A stretch of DNA of 37,921 nt from an uncultured Clostridia bacterium (GCA_947630545.1 CANRHX010000015.1:1-37921); one strand, 5' to 3'. Positions 18,573-29,861 are shown, numbered from the stretch's first letter. The notes: generated by a model from the letters alone, not told the origin. Made by a program: numbers and translations.

Positions 18573-20534
18573 TTACTTATACAATTTTTCTAACACTGTT
18601 ATGAACATTGCATGAGACCACCCTAAACCTATAACCCAGTTAGGTTTTAGGGTATTATTATCAATTTGTTCACCTAAAAAGTTATGCTTACCTGATGTTT
18701 TTACAACAAAATCGAATGTTTCTTTTGCTTTTTTCTTTTCTCCCGTTTCTATGTAATATAAAGTCATCCAAAGATTTGCAATAACCCAAGGTGATCCATT
18801 ATTATAATTATCATCTTCAAATCTTTTATATCCGCCTGTATAAGTTCTAAGTAGCATGTTTATTCTTTCTACAGTATTTATAACTTTTTTCTCTTTTGGT
18901 TTAAATATATTAAATGGTACAACTGCTCCTAAAATGCTTATATCCATTTTTTTATCTTCTGTATTTCTTACATAACATTTCTTTTCTTCATCGTATAAAT
19001 TGGTATTTATATATTTTTTTAGCCCTAACAATAAATTTTCAAGTTCCTTCTTATTTTTAGAAATTTTTTCTTCTTTTAGTCTATTATTATCAAAATTAGA
19101 TACATCTTTTCCTAAAACATCATAAATTTTTATCATTGAGTCAAATGCAGAATATATACTTGCAATTGAATACAAGTGAATTCCTTCACACATTTCCCAT
19201 AAATCATAGCTTATATGGTATTTGTGTCCTGTTCTGTTTATTGAATTTTCTATTTCTTCTTGAACTATATCTTTATCTCTTTCATCTTTACCAACAAGTT
19301 CTAACCAATCTTTTGAATATTTTTTTAAAAATTCTACTGCTTTTTCACACATTGGCAATACTGATTTTAAAAATTTTTCTGATTTTGTATATTTATAATG
19401 TTCATATATACCATAAACAACACTAGCTGTTTCGTCAACTTGATATCCCCAGCATGGTGCAAGTTTTCCATCTGTAAAAAATCTTTGTTCCCACATACCT
19501 GATTTACTTTGAGTTTTTTTGCAAAATATTTTAAAGAATTTTTCAGCTTCTTTATCCATTTTTAAAATATCTAAGGCTTTTGTAATAAACACTGCATCTC
19601 TAGGCCAACAATAAGCATATCTTCCGCATTTTGTAAAATCTTCATCTACCTCTGGTGCAGCAATAATTCCCCCAGTTTCTGGATTAGAAAGCAAAGGGAA
19701 CAACAAGATGCTTCTTTTATATATTTCATATATTTTGTCTTCGTATGAATTTTTCCCTTCTTTTAAACTTAAACTATTATGATTTTTTACATATCTTACC
19801 CAATAACTCTTTGTATTAGAATATTCTTTATTAACATCAAGGCGAGTAATTCTATCTATTTCATCTTCCATGTCTGATATATTTTTGTTTTCATCAATTA
19901 AAATATATATTACAATTTCTTTCTTTTCATTTGGATGAATTACTCCTATTTTATAGCTTATAGCTGCATCTTTTGACATACCTATATAGTCTTTATCTGA
20001 TATTTCACATCTTTTTATTTTTTCACTACTTCCATTTAATTGATGTGAATATATTTTTTCTTGTTTTGAAAATGTTGATACTACAAAGTCATGCGCATAT
20101 TGCATGATGCCTCTATCTATAATTTTACTTCCTACTAAATTATTTTTATCAGATAAAAGTTCAGAATGTATAAAAAAATTAACATCTAAATCAATTTTGC
20201 TATCATTTATAAATGAATATTTTTTTATTAACACATTTTCTTTTATTGGTATAAAATCTGTTTGCAATATTTTTAGATTAAAATATGAATTTGTAATTTC
20301 TGTATTTAATATATTAGTATCTAATTCATAATATTGTTTATAGGTGTTATTTATATCATCATGTAAATATATTAAATCAGATTCATTAATTTGTACTCCT
20401 GTATGATAAAAACTTATATATTGCCTATTATCTTTATTTGGGAAATATAATCTTTGCAATTCTCCTTTACCTGTAAAAGTAGCTAGTATTTGTTGATTTC
20501 CTATTATTGCTTCATTTAAATATTTGTTACTCAT
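18573..20534 (-). CDS. Glycoside hydrolase family 15 / glucoamylase-like protein
   Basis: GRYAYCWPRDAVFITKALD, QVDETASVVYGIYEHYK, GSPWVIANLWMTLYYIE. Confidence 0.9.
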   Translation of the reverse strand: MSNKYLNEAIIGNQQILATFTGKGELQRLYFPNKDNRQYISFYHTGVQINESDLIYLHDDINNTYKQYYELDTNILNTEITNSYFNLKILQTDFIPIKENVLIKKYSFINDSKIDLDVNFFIHSELLSDKNNLVGSKIIDRGIMQYAHDFVVSTFSKQEKIYSHQLNGSSEKIKRCEISDKDYIGMSKDAAISYKIGVIHPNEKKEIVIYILIDENKNISDMEDEIDRITRLDVNKEYSNTKSYWVRYVKNHNSLSLKEGKNSYEDKIYEIYKRSILLFPLLSNPETGGIIAAPEVDEDFTKCGRYAYCWPRDAVFITKALDILKMDKEAEKFFKIFCKKTQSKSGMWEQRFFTDGKLAPCWGYQVDETASVVYGIYEHYKYTKSEKFLKSVLPMCEKAVEFLKKYSKDWLELVGKDERDKDIVQEEIENSINRTGHKYHISYDLWEMCEGIHLYSIASIYSAFDSMIKIYDVLGKDVSNFDNNRLKEEKISKNKKELENLLLGLKKYINTNLYDEEKKCYVRNTEDKKMDISILGAVVPFNIFKPKEKKVINTVERINMLLRTYTGGYKRFEDDNYNNGSPWVIANLWMTLYYIETGEKKKAKETFDFVVKTSGKHNFLGEQIDNNTLKPNWVIGLGWSHAMFITVLEKLYK

Positions 20535-20545
20535 TACTTTATTCC

Positions 20546-22189
20546 TTACCCTTCTATAACATTTAAAATTTGTTTTTCTAATTCTTTAATTTTTTCATTA
20601 ATTCTAAATATATCTGAATCTGTCAAATCCGGATTTGCAATATCTTCTTTAACAAAACCATCCATATCTTTAAGTTCATCTTTTAGTTTTTCTAATCTTT
20701 GAAGGACTTCATCTTTTATAGTTGTAGGTGCTTTTCTTTCTAATGTATTTGTAAGTTCAACTTCGTCATTTAATTCATAAGTTTCTCCAAAATTCGGAAT
20801 TGTAGTAGTTATTCCTGTTTCGTTTATTATTTTCTGTTGTAAAACATTTTGAGAATCTTCTTCACCATGAACTAAAAAAATGTGCTTTGGTTTTGTAATA
20901 AATGAATAAATAAAATTCATAAGCCATTCTTGGTCAGCATGTCCTGAATAACCTTCTATATATTCTATTCTTGCATTTACAGCAATTTCATCACCAAATA
21001 TTTTTACTTTTTTTGCTCCATTTACAATACTATACCCTAAAGTTCCTGGTGCTTGATATCCAACAAAAAGGATTGTACTTTTTGGATTCCATAAATTATG
21101 TTTTAAATGATGTTTTATTCTTCCAACATCACACATTCCACTTGCTGAAATTATTATAGAAGGTGTATCATCCTGATTTAATGCTTTTGAATCTTCTGTT
21201 GTCATTGTAAATTTAAGACCTGGAAATTCTAATGGGTTGTCACCATTTAAAATCTCTTCTTTTATTTCATCTTCAAATAAATCAGTATTTTCTCTAAATA
21301 CCTCTGTTGCAGAAATTGCTAGAGGGCTATCAACATATACAGGTGCTTGCATCAAAGTTTTGTATTGCCTTATAAATTCTTCATCATCTTTTTTTTCTTT
21401 TAATTTATTTAATTCATATAATATTTCTTGTGTTCTACCAACTGCAAATGATGGAATAACAACTGTTCCCCCATTGTCTAGAGTTTCTGATACAATTTTT
21501 AAAAATAGTTCCGCTTTTTCATCGTTTCTTACATGTAGTCTGTTTCCATATGTTGATTCCATAACAAGATAATCGGCAGTTTCTATCATTGTAGGAGAAT
21601 CTAATAGTGGTATATCATTATTTCCAAGGTCACCTGTAAATACCATTTTTTTCTCTACTCCATCTTCTTTTACCCATAATTCAATAATACTAGATCCAAG
21701 CATATGTCCAGCATCATTAAATCTAGCATGTATATTTTCATCTATTTCTACTATTTCATCATAACTTACTGCTTCAAAGATTTCTAAACACCTTGCTGCT
21801 TGCTCTGCTGTATATAATGGGTCTCGTGGCATCTCTCCTTTTCTTATTCTTTTTTTGTTTTTCCATTGACTTTCCATTTCTTGTATGTGTCCACTATCTG
21901 GCAACATTAAAGCACATAAGTCACATGTAGCTTTATGTGCATATATTTTATTTCTAAATCCTTCATTATATAATTTTGGTATTCTTCCAGAATGATCTAT
22001 ATGTGCATGTGTAAGAAGCATAAAATCAATTTCCTTTGGATTAAACTCAAAATCCATAGCATTTTCATCTTCAAGTTCACTATTTCCTTGCCACATTCCA
22101 CAATCTACTAAAAATTTTTTTCCAGCAGCTTCTATTAAATAATTAGAACCTGTTACTGTTTTTGTTGCTCCTAAAAAAGTAATTTTCAT
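20546..22189 (-). CDS. MBL-fold beta-CASP RNA metallo-hydrolase (CPSF-like)
   Basis: LLTHAHIDHSGRIPKL, FTGDLGNNDIPLL, IPSFAVGRTQEILYEL, SASGMCDVGRIKHHLK, YSGHADQEWL; start by RBS at 22189. Confidence 0.93.
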   Translation of the reverse strand: MKITFLGATKTVTGSNYLIEAAGKKFLVDCGMWQGNSELEDENAMDFEFNPKEIDFMLLTHAHIDHSGRIPKLYNEGFRNKIYAHKATCDLCALMLPDSGHIQEMESQWKNKKRIRKGEMPRDPLYTAEQAARCLEIFEAVSYDEIVEIDENIHARFNDAGHMLGSSIIELWVKEDGVEKKMVFTGDLGNNDIPLLDSPTMIETADYLVMESTYGNRLHVRNDEKAELFLKIVSETLDNGGTVVIPSFAVGRTQEILYELNKLKEKKDDEEFIRQYKTLMQAPVYVDSPLAISATEVFRENTDLFEDEIKEEILNGDNPLEFPGLKFTMTTEDSKALNQDDTPSIIISASGMCDVGRIKHHLKHNLWNPKSTILFVGYQAPGTLGYSIVNGAKKVKIFGDEIAVNARIEYIEGYSGHADQEWLMNFIYSFITKPKHIFLVHGEEDSQNVLQQKIINETGITTTIPNFGETYELNDEVELTNTLERKAPTTIKDEVLQRLEKLKDELKDMDGFVKEDIANPDLTDSDIFRINEKIKELEKQILNVIEG

Positions 22190-22205
22190 AAAACTATCCA
22201 CCTTT

Positions 22206-23792
22206 CTATGGAATAAAAATTTTAATATTTTTATTTAATTTTACTTGTAAATTATTAATATTTATTGAGTCTGTATCACCTAATTCTATTTTTTGATCAA
22301 AAATATTTTCATCAAACATTTGAAGATATATTTTATTCTGCTCTTTTGTTATTTTTATATTAATACTTTCTAAATTAATTATTCTAGTATTTAAGATGTT
22401 TTTTAATAAATCAAAGTTAAATTCTTCATCATTAGAAACTCTAATTAAAACTTTTTCTTTAATTGCTTTTTGTATAAGATTTGCTGAAGTAACTTCTATT
22501 AGTTTATTTAATGCTTTAACATCATTTATTTTTTTATTATTTCCATATGGTAAATTTAGATAATACCTAAATTCTGATATAAGTCTACCTATTTCCTGCT
22601 TTGTTACTGCTTTTTGTATTTTTATATTAAAACATTCTAAAAATATCTTTTGAAATTGAAGTATTTCTTTTTGTATTTCTTTATCAGTATTTTCTATATC
22701 TAACAATTGTAAATATTTATACTTGTCTTCTAGTTTTTTCTCATAATTTACAAATTTTTGAGGATTTAATATCTGATTTTGCTTATCTAACTTTGATATT
22801 AAACTTTCTCTTTCTTTTTTCATAATATTTGAAAGAACTCTCATACTAAATATTTTTTTATCAAGTGGTAATTGCTCATTTCGATGTTCATATTCTATTT
22901 GCAATAAATTTTTATCATTCAAAATAGTATCTATTCTCTTTATTTTTCTGTTTATTTCTTTCTTTTCTTTAGTCAATTTTTTTGTAAATTCTTTTTTATC
23001 ACTAATTTCTTCAAGCTTTTGTTCTAATTCTTCCTTGCTCTTTTGCATTCTACTAATCCTAGCTTTGTTATATTTCATCTCCAATAAAACTGATAATTTA
23101 CAAAGAGTATTAGTTATGTTTTCTTCATTTTTTTCTCCGTAATACTCTTCTAACTTAATTTTAAATAATTCAAAATAATCTATCATGAATTCTTTATTGT
23201 AAATCCATTTATTTAAAAATTCTGCTTCAACTAAAATTCGTAGATTTTGATAAATTAAATTATATTCTATACTTTCAATATCTTTATCTATTGTATCCCA
23301 AGAAAATCCGTTAAAATCACGTATTGGCTCTACTGTATTAATGTTATTTCCTACAAGCAATAAATCAGATATTGTCTTGTCTATAAAGTAATATTTATCT
23401 TTTAAAATTTTATCCTTTTTACTAATTTCTGAAAGTGAATATAACAATTCTTTTTCAATTGGATAACAAATTATTTTTTTCTGTTTCTTGTCAATTAGAA
23501 ATTTTTTATCACCTAAAATTTTTGCATCTTCAGAATTAATTTTAACAATGTCTATTTCATCTACACTATTTTCTATAATACTTATAATCATCTGTAAGAA
23601 TTCATCTTTAGGCATAACATTTTTCTTTACATTCTCATAATCTTTATAGGCAGTTTCTAACTTATATAAAATATTTAGAAGAATATTTTTTGTATTTTCA
23701 TCAAATTTCTTTTTCTCTAGCACTAACTCTAATTCATTATTGTAATTTTTCTTTATAACTTTATCTAGGAAATTCTCTTTTTTCTTTTGCAA
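22206..23792 (-). CDS. Uncharacterised coiled-coil protein (528 aa)
   Basis: Long intact ORF with central coiled coil, no recognised domain; between ftsK and the beta-CASP gene. Confidence 0.8.
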   Translation of the reverse strand: MQKKKENFLDKVIKKNYNNELELVLEKKKFDENTKNILLNILYKLETAYKDYENVKKNVMPKDEFLQMIISIIENSVDEIDIVKINSEDAKILGDKKFLIDKKQKKIICYPIEKELLYSLSEISKKDKILKDKYYFIDKTISDLLLVGNNINTVEPIRDFNGFSWDTIDKDIESIEYNLIYQNLRILVEAEFLNKWIYNKEFMIDYFELFKIKLEEYYGEKNEENITNTLCKLSVLLEMKYNKARISRMQKSKEELEQKLEEISDKKEFTKKLTKEKKEINRKIKRIDTILNDKNLLQIEYEHRNEQLPLDKKIFSMRVLSNIMKKERESLISKLDKQNQILNPQKFVNYEKKLEDKYKYLQLLDIENTDKEIQKEILQFQKIFLECFNIKIQKAVTKQEIGRLISEFRYYLNLPYGNNKKINDVKALNKLIEVTSANLIQKAIKEKVLIRVSNDEEFNFDLLKNILNTRIINLESINIKITKEQNKIYLQMFDENIFDQKIELGDTDSININNLQVKLNKNIKIFIP

Positions 23793-23821
23793 GGCTTTTC
23801 TCCTTTCTGTTCCTATTTGTA

Positions 23822-26143
23822 TTAATTATTTATTTCACTTGTTGACATTTTTAATTCGTTTAATTTTTCTAAAGTCATTAGTACTTCTCTTGGTTTACTT
23901 CCTTGATATCCTGAAATTACTCCTCTTTCTTCCATTTGATCTATTATTCTTCCAGCACGTGCATATCCAACTTTAAATTTTCTTTGTATAAATGAAGTAG
24001 ACGCTTGTCCAGTTTCTACAACAGTTTCTATTGCATCCATTAAAAACGGATCTGTATCATCTTCTTCATCTTTTTCCATTGCAATTTCTTTATCAGTTTT
24101 GTTATTATTTTCTATTGTTTCCAAAATATCTTCACTATATGTAGCTGTTCCATTTTGTTTTACAAAATCTACTATCTTTTCTACCTCTTCATCTGATACA
24201 AATGCGCCTTGAACTCTTGATGGTTTTGATGCACCTGCTGGGAAAAATAGCATATCTCCTTTTCCTAGTAGTTTCTCGGCACCAATACTATCTAATATTG
24301 TTCTTGAATCCACCTGTGAAGATACTGCAAATGCAATTCTTGATGGAACATTTGCTTTAATTAATCCAGTAATTACATCAACAGATGGTCTTTGTGTTGC
24401 AATTACTAAATGCATTCCTGCAGCCCTTGCTTTTTGTGCCAAACGACAAATTGATTCTTCAACATCTTTTGCCGCAACCATCATCAAATCAGCAAGCTCA
24501 TCTACTATTATTACAATTTGAGGTAATTTTCCTATGTCTCCCTCTCTTTCTACTACCTTATTATATCCTACTAAATCTCTTACTCCTTTTTGAGCAAATA
24601 AGTTATATCTATTATCCATTTCCTGAACAGCCCAAGCAAGTGCGCCTGCAGCTTTTTTAGGATCTGTTACTACAGGTATTAAAAGATGTGGAATTCCATT
24701 ATATACAGAAAGTTCTACAACTTTAGGATCTACCATTACTAATTTTACTTCACTTGGTTTTGCTTTATAAATTATACTTGTAATTATTGTATTTATACAA
24801 ACACTCTTTCCTGATCCTGTTGAACCAGCAATCAATACATGTGGCATTTTTGCAATATCAGCAAGTTGAATGTTACCAGCAACATCTTTTCCAAGAGCAA
24901 CAGTAAGTTTTGACTTGCTATCTTCAAATTCATCACTTTCTATAACATCTCTTAAATGTACTGCTTGTTTTTCCTTATTTGGGACTTCTATTCCAACTGC
25001 CTGTTTACCTGGAATTGGAGCTTCTATTCTTATTGTTTCTGCTGCTAAATTTAATGCAATATCGTCAGCCAAATTAGCAATTTTACTAACTCTAACACCT
25101 TCTGCCGGTTTTAGTTCATACCTAGTAATTGCAGGACCTACAGAAACATTTTCTACTTTAGCTGATACGCCAAAACTGTATAATGTTTTTTGCAATTTAG
25201 TGGCTGTATCTGTTAATGCTTTTGCTCCACCTTTAAATGATTTTGAAGCACCTTTTGACAATATTTCTACTGGTGGATATTCATAATTTTCATCTTCAAC
25301 TGTTATAGTATGCTCTAATTGTAGAACTTCTTTTGTTTTATCTTCTTTTTGTTGTTCTTCTTGTTTAAATAAATTATTTTCAATAACATCTGGTTGAATA
25401 GATTGCTTTTCACCAAAGTTTATTTTTATTTGTTCTGGTTCAGGATTATCAAAGTCATCGATTTCTAATTCTTTTAAATTTATTTTTCCTTTAGCCTTAT
25501 TTTGTTTTAATTGTTCAGTTTTCTTTGCTCTTTCAATTTGCCTTTGCTCACGTAATTTTATTTTTTCTTCTTGTTTTTCTTGAGATCTCTCCTGATATTT
25601 TTCTACTAAAATATTTATTAACTCTGCAATATTAATTCCAAATGTAGTCACTGCTAATACTACTGCTATACCAATAAAAAGAATTATTGTTCCTACACTA
25701 CCTATAAGTTTTGCAAGAGGAATTGCAAGAAGAGCTCCTAAGGCTCCCCCTCCTTGTCCTTGTGACCCTAAATAATATGCATCTTTAATAGCTTCAGAAA
25801 TTTCTTTTCCAGAGCTTAATTCTCCTGCAGTAATTTGAAATACACTCATTACTACAGAAATACTTATTAACACTATTCCAAATTTAACTAATTTTGCTGT
25901 TATGTATTCATTATCAGCACAAGCAAGTTTTATTGCTACACCTAAAATTCCTATAGGTAATAATAATTTGGATACTCCCATCATTCCACCTAAAATTTCA
26001 TTTAAGGTTATACCTATAGTTCCAGAACTTGTATATATTAAAAAACCAAGTAGAATACTAAGTATTATTAATACTATTATTGATAAATTTTCTCTTGATT
26101 CTTTTGTATTTTTTCTTTTTGAAGTTTTTCTTCTCTTTGCCAT
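23822..26143 (-). CDS. ftsK: FtsK/SpoIIIE DNA translocase
   Basis: Four N-terminal TM helices, HVLIAGSTGSGKSVCINTII, IVIIVDELADLMM, ATQRPSVDVITGLIK, C-terminal gamma winged helix. Confidence 0.97.
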   Translation of the reverse strand: MAKRRKTSKRKNTKESRENLSIIVLIILSILLGFLIYTSSGTIGITLNEILGGMMGVSKLLLPIGILGVAIKLACADNEYITAKLVKFGIVLISISVVMSVFQITAGELSSGKEISEAIKDAYYLGSQGQGGGALGALLAIPLAKLIGSVGTIILFIGIAVVLAVTTFGINIAELINILVEKYQERSQEKQEEKIKLREQRQIERAKKTEQLKQNKAKGKINLKELEIDDFDNPEPEQIKINFGEKQSIQPDVIENNLFKQEEQQKEDKTKEVLQLEHTITVEDENYEYPPVEILSKGASKSFKGGAKALTDTATKLQKTLYSFGVSAKVENVSVGPAITRYELKPAEGVRVSKIANLADDIALNLAAETIRIEAPIPGKQAVGIEVPNKEKQAVHLRDVIESDEFEDSKSKLTVALGKDVAGNIQLADIAKMPHVLIAGSTGSGKSVCINTIITSIIYKAKPSEVKLVMVDPKVVELSVYNGIPHLLIPVVTDPKKAAGALAWAVQEMDNRYNLFAQKGVRDLVGYNKVVEREGDIGKLPQIVIIVDELADLMMVAAKDVEESICRLAQKARAAGMHLVIATQRPSVDVITGLIKANVPSRIAFAVSSQVDSRTILDSIGAEKLLGKGDMLFFPAGASKPSRVQGAFVSDEEVEKIVDFVKQNGTATYSEDILETIENNNKTDKEIAMEKDEEDDTDPFLMDAIETVVETGQASTSFIQRKFKVGYARAGRIIDQMEERGVISGYQGSKPREVLMTLEKLNELKMSTSEINN

Positions 26144-26183
26144 AATTTTACCTCATCTCCACTTTTTTACATCCTATTAGCTT

Positions 26184-26246
26184 AATAAAAGTCAGATAAC
26201 AAAAGTCACTTTTTCATTTTCTGACTTCTGATATCTGACTTTTATT
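26184..26246. terminator. Inverted-repeat terminator region
   Basis: aataaaagtcagat (26184-26197) ... atctgacttttatt (26233-26246). Confidence 0.55.
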
Positions 26247-26254
26247 AAATCTCA

Positions 26255-26758
26255 TTATTTTAATTCTTTTCTACTATTTTGAACAGTTTTTAATACATCT
26301 TCTATAGAAATTTGCATTAGTTTTAAAGCCTCTCCCATATTTGATTCTAATTTTCCTAAAGTTTCTGTTAATACGTTTTCTGTATTTTCTAAGATATTAT
26401 CAGCATATTCTTTAGTTCCTCTTGAAATTTCTCTAGACATTTCATTTGCAGTTTCTATAATTTCTGTTTTTTGGTCATATGCTTTTCTTGTTATTTCATG
26501 TTCATCAATCATAGCAATTATTCTATTTTCTGCTTCTTTTACTATACCATCAGCTTCTTTTTGGGCTTCTAATAGTATTCTTTGTCTCTCTTCTTTAACC
26601 CATTTTGCTTGTTTTAATTCATCAGGTAATTTTAATCTTATTTCTTTAATTAAATCTAGTATATCGTCTTTATTAACAATTATTTTAGTAGAAAATGGTA
26701 CATTCCTACTATTTTCTAGTAAATCTTCTAATGTCTCTAATAATGTAAAAATTTCCAT
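26255..26758 (-). CDS. Coiled-coil protein, ATP-synthase-b-subunit-like
   Basis: Amphipathic helical Glu/Ala-rich protein downstream of rsmD; no further function assignable. Confidence 0.65.
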   Translation of the reverse strand: MEIFTLLETLEDLLENSRNVPFSTKIIVNKDDILDLIKEIRLKLPDELKQAKWVKEERQRILLEAQKEADGIVKEAENRIIAMIDEHEITRKAYDQKTEIIETANEMSREISRGTKEYADNILENTENVLTETLGKLESNMGEALKLMQISIEDVLKTVQNSRKELK

Positions 26759-26771
26759 AATTGGCCCCTTT

Positions 26772-27323
26772 CTAATTCATCTTGTAGAACAAAAGACATG
26801 CACGCCCATATTTTTTTTTATTAATTTCTTTTAAATTAAAATTTTTGAATTGGTTTTCCACAATTTGTTCAATATCTGTTTCTAAAATTATTATGGTTTC
26901 TTCTGTAATTAATTGTTTGTCCAACATTAATTTTACAGCTCTATATGCATAATCAGTTTTATATGGCGGATCTAAATATATTATATCAAATTTTTCATTT
27001 ATAAAATTTTCTATACATTTTTCAAAATCCATATTATATAACTTAATTTCATCTTGAAGCTTTGTCTTAAGCAAATTTTTATTTATTACATTTACTGCAT
27101 CTTTAGATTTTTCACACATAACAACTTTACTTGCCCCTCGACTTGCTGCCTCTATTCCTATTGCACCACTTCCTGCAAATAAATCCAAAAATTTGCTGTT
27201 TTTTATATCAAAATTTATTATATTAAACAACGACTCTTTTACTCTATCTAGAGTTGGTCTAGTTTGTAGTCCGTCTAAAGTATATAATTTTGTTCCCCTT
27301 AAGTTACCACTTATAACTCTCAT
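26772..27323 (-). CDS. rsmD: 16S rRNA (guanine(966)-N(2))-methyltransferase RsmD
   Basis: MRVISGNLRGTKL, RPTLDRVKESLFNI, LDLFAGSGAIGIEAASRGA, DIIYLDPPY. Confidence 0.95.
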   Translation of the reverse strand: MRVISGNLRGTKLYTLDGLQTRPTLDRVKESLFNIINFDIKNSKFLDLFAGSGAIGIEAASRGASKVVMCEKSKDAVNVINKNLLKTKLQDEIKLYNMDFEKCIENFINEKFDIIYLDPPYKTDYAYRAVKLMLDKQLITEETIIILETDIEQIVENQFKNFNLKEINKKKYGRACLLFYKMN

Positions 27324-27462
27324 CAGCGTTGATATTTCTCCTATGCTAATATTTTATTCTTTTTTTTTTCAAAGTCAATAGTATTAATACAAATGTAACA
27401 TATATTTAATTTTACTGTAATAATTCGGATTTTTTGTAATATTTTTCCACAAAAACATACAA

Positions 27463-27492
27463 AAAGACTATCAATTTGCAATGATAGTCTTT
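27463..27492 (-). terminator. Hairpin terminator downstream of the divIVA-like gene
   Basis: aaagactatcaatttgcaatgatagtcttt preceded by an A-run on + strand. Confidence 0.7.
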
Positions 27493-27502
27493 AGTAACAT
27501 TA

Positions 27503-27955
27503 TTAATTATCTTTATTTACTTCTTTTAATAATTCTAATTGTGAAATTAGAAGAGATTCCATTTTTGCTTTATACATATCGAATTGTTTTTTTATATCTT
27601 CAAGTGCTTGTTCCTTAATTGTTATTTCACTTTTTAATTCATTAACTCTTTTTTCAGATGAAGATTTGGCTTCGCTTATAATTTGTTCTGCCTTTTGCTT
27701 TGCTACATTTTTTATTTCTTCTGAGGTTTCTTGAGCCATTAGTAATGTATTTTGCAATGTTGACTCTATATTTTTGTAATGCTCTAAACTAGCGCTTAAT
27801 TCTTCTACTTTTGATCTTAATTCTGATATTTCTTTATAATTTTTGCTATAATCCACAGTTAAATCGTCTAAAAAGTCATCAACTTCTTCGACACTATATC
27901 CATTCATCATTTGTTTACCGAATTTTTTATTCTCAATATCTAGCGGTGTTATCAT
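27503..27955 (-). CDS. divIVA: DivIVA-domain cell division protein
   Basis: MITPLDIENKKFGKQMMNGYSVEEVDDFLDDL plus coiled coil. Confidence 0.93.
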   Translation of the reverse strand: MITPLDIENKKFGKQMMNGYSVEEVDDFLDDLTVDYSKNYKEISELRSKVEELSASLEHYKNIESTLQNTLLMAQETSEEIKNVAKQKAEQIISEAKSSSEKRVNELKSEITIKEQALEDIKKQFDMYKAKMESLLISQLELLKEVNKDN

Positions 27956-27982
27956 TATAAATCCTCCTATGAATAGACTTTT

Positions 27983-28459
27983 TTAATTAACTCCATTATT
28001 TTTTAGCCAAGAAACTGAAAGTTTACTTTTCATTTCTTCTCTAGCCATTTCATTTGTAATTTCATAATTTGATGGTGCAACTAAAAAGATAGAATTAGAT
28101 ACTTTTTGTATATATCCATCTAATGCATAAACTCCACCACTTATGAAGTCAACTATTCTTCTTGCAACATCTTTGTTAACATATTCTAAATTAACTATTA
28201 CAGATTTTTTTTCTTTTAAAAATCCGCAAATTTCGTCTGATTGTTCAAATGTTGTAGGTTGAGATATTACCATTTTGATAGAATTCCCTTGTGTTTGTGG
28301 CATTGCTACAACTTTTTTGTTTCTTCCAAATAGTTTTCTATCCTCTTCATATTCTTCCTCTTCATCATAATCGTATGCATTCTCTTCATCAACCTCTTCT
28401 GGTTCTGCTGAATCCATACCAAATAAATCCCATACTTTACTCATTAGCGCTCCTGCCAT
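27983..28459 (-). CDS. sepF: Cell division protein SepF
   Basis: MVISQPTTFEQSDEICGFLKEKKSVIVNLEYVNKDVARRIVDFISGGVYALDGYIQKVSNSIFLVAPSNYEI. Confidence 0.95.
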   Translation of the reverse strand: MAGALMSKVWDLFGMDSAEPEEVDEENAYDYDEEEEYEEDRKLFGRNKKVVAMPQTQGNSIKMVISQPTTFEQSDEICGFLKEKKSVIVNLEYVNKDVARRIVDFISGGVYALDGYIQKVSNSIFLVAPSNYEITNEMAREEMKSKLSVSWLKNNGVN

Positions 28460-28586
28460 AAAAAAACCTCCTAATATTTACTTCATTTGTATTTTTCTGT
28501 TATAAGTATCTACTTTTTTTAAATTATTGTCAATAGTTTTTTGAAATGTTTTTATTTTTTAATATTTTTGTAATATTTTTGTAATA

Positions 28587-29861
28587 TTAATCAACTTTAT
28601 TTAAATCTGGATTCATTATTACTTCATCATAAATTGATATTCCTTTATATGAATTTATTTCTTTGTTTGAAAATCCAAGTTTTCTAAGTTCATCTGCTGA
28701 ATAGTTTTCTATTATTGTATATTTATCATTTGTTGCCTCTTTATCATTTTTTACTGCTATTTTTATTAGAATTTTACTTAAATACCCTGCTCTTTTCCTA
28801 ACAACATACTTTAAACCATCTTTTTCAACTATTGCCTGATTAGGGACTTTTAATCCAGAATAACTCAACCATATTAAATCAAATGAAATTTTTCTGTAAT
28901 TTATTAATTCTGAAATTCCTTCATTGACTTCTAATACAATTAAATATTTATCACCATCTTCTTGTTTTATATTTTTGATTTTTGCGTCTATTTCGGAATT
29001 ATTGGATAATCTTACTTTTACACTATCACCAGCTTTTGCTTCTTTTGCTTGTACAGAATTTGATATTGTAGCAATATAGCAAACAAAATTGTCTATTATT
29101 TTACCACATTCAGTATTAGTTGCAATTATTTTTCCTGTATTTAATCCCAAATTATTTAGATATTCTCCTGTTAAACTTTCTAGATTTTTTGGTGTTAATG
29201 ATTCTTCTAATCCATCTACTCGGTATGATACAATTCCACTTTTAGGAGTTTTTATATATTCTGCTCCAGAATTTAATTTTTTCTCATATTGTGCTCTTTC
29301 TTGAATTAGTTTTTTTAAATATGAACCTTTGGGGCTTGTCTCTCCCGCAATTTTAGCTTTTTTAGATATTAACTCACTTAACTCTTTTTTATATTCTTTG
29401 ATTTTTGAATTATCAGTAAGCTTATTTAATTCTATTACTTTATTATCTATTTGATTTTCAATTGTTTTTACATCTGAAGGAAGAATTTCAGCCGTTTCTT
29501 GCATAGCTTTTTGAATTTTTTCATCCAATTCTGCTATTTTTTGTTTTAAATCACTTTCATTTTGGCTGTAATATCTAAATATAGACTCATTTACACTTAC
29601 TTTTTCTCCTTCTGATTTTATCTGTTCCATTCCATTTTTGTAATTTTCACCTTTTATAACTTTTTCATCTCTTATTATATAGCCAATATTTGTTTCTTCT
29701 ATATATATTTTCCCTTGTTCAACTGAAAAAGTTTTAGATTGTTCATTTGTTAATAAAAATACTGCATATAATACATAAACAATTATAAGAGCTAACGCTA
29801 TATATATAATTTTTTTATTTTTAAATTTGGTATTCTTTTTTTTATCTTTTATATCATTCAA
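28587..29861 (-). CDS. HlyD-like membrane-fusion/adaptor protein
   Basis: N-terminal TM, coiled coil and a beta-barrel-like tail; upstream of sepF. Confidence 0.65.
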   Translation of the reverse strand: MNDIKDKKKNTKFKNKKIIYIALALIIVYVLYAVFLLTNEQSKTFSVEQGKIYIEETNIGYIIRDEKVIKGENYKNGMEQIKSEGEKVSVNESIFRYYSQNESDLKQKIAELDEKIQKAMQETAEILPSDVKTIENQIDNKVIELNKLTDNSKIKEYKKELSELISKKAKIAGETSPKGSYLKKLIQERAQYEKKLNSGAEYIKTPKSGIVSYRVDGLEESLTPKNLESLTGEYLNNLGLNTGKIIATNTECGKIIDNFVCYIATISNSVQAKEAKAGDSVKVRLSNNSEIDAKIKNIKQEDGDKYLIVLEVNEGISELINYRKISFDLIWLSYSGLKVPNQAIVEKDGLKYVVRKRAGYLSKILIKIAVKNDKEATNDKYTIIENYSADELRKLGFSNKEINSYKGISIYDEVIMNPDLNKVD

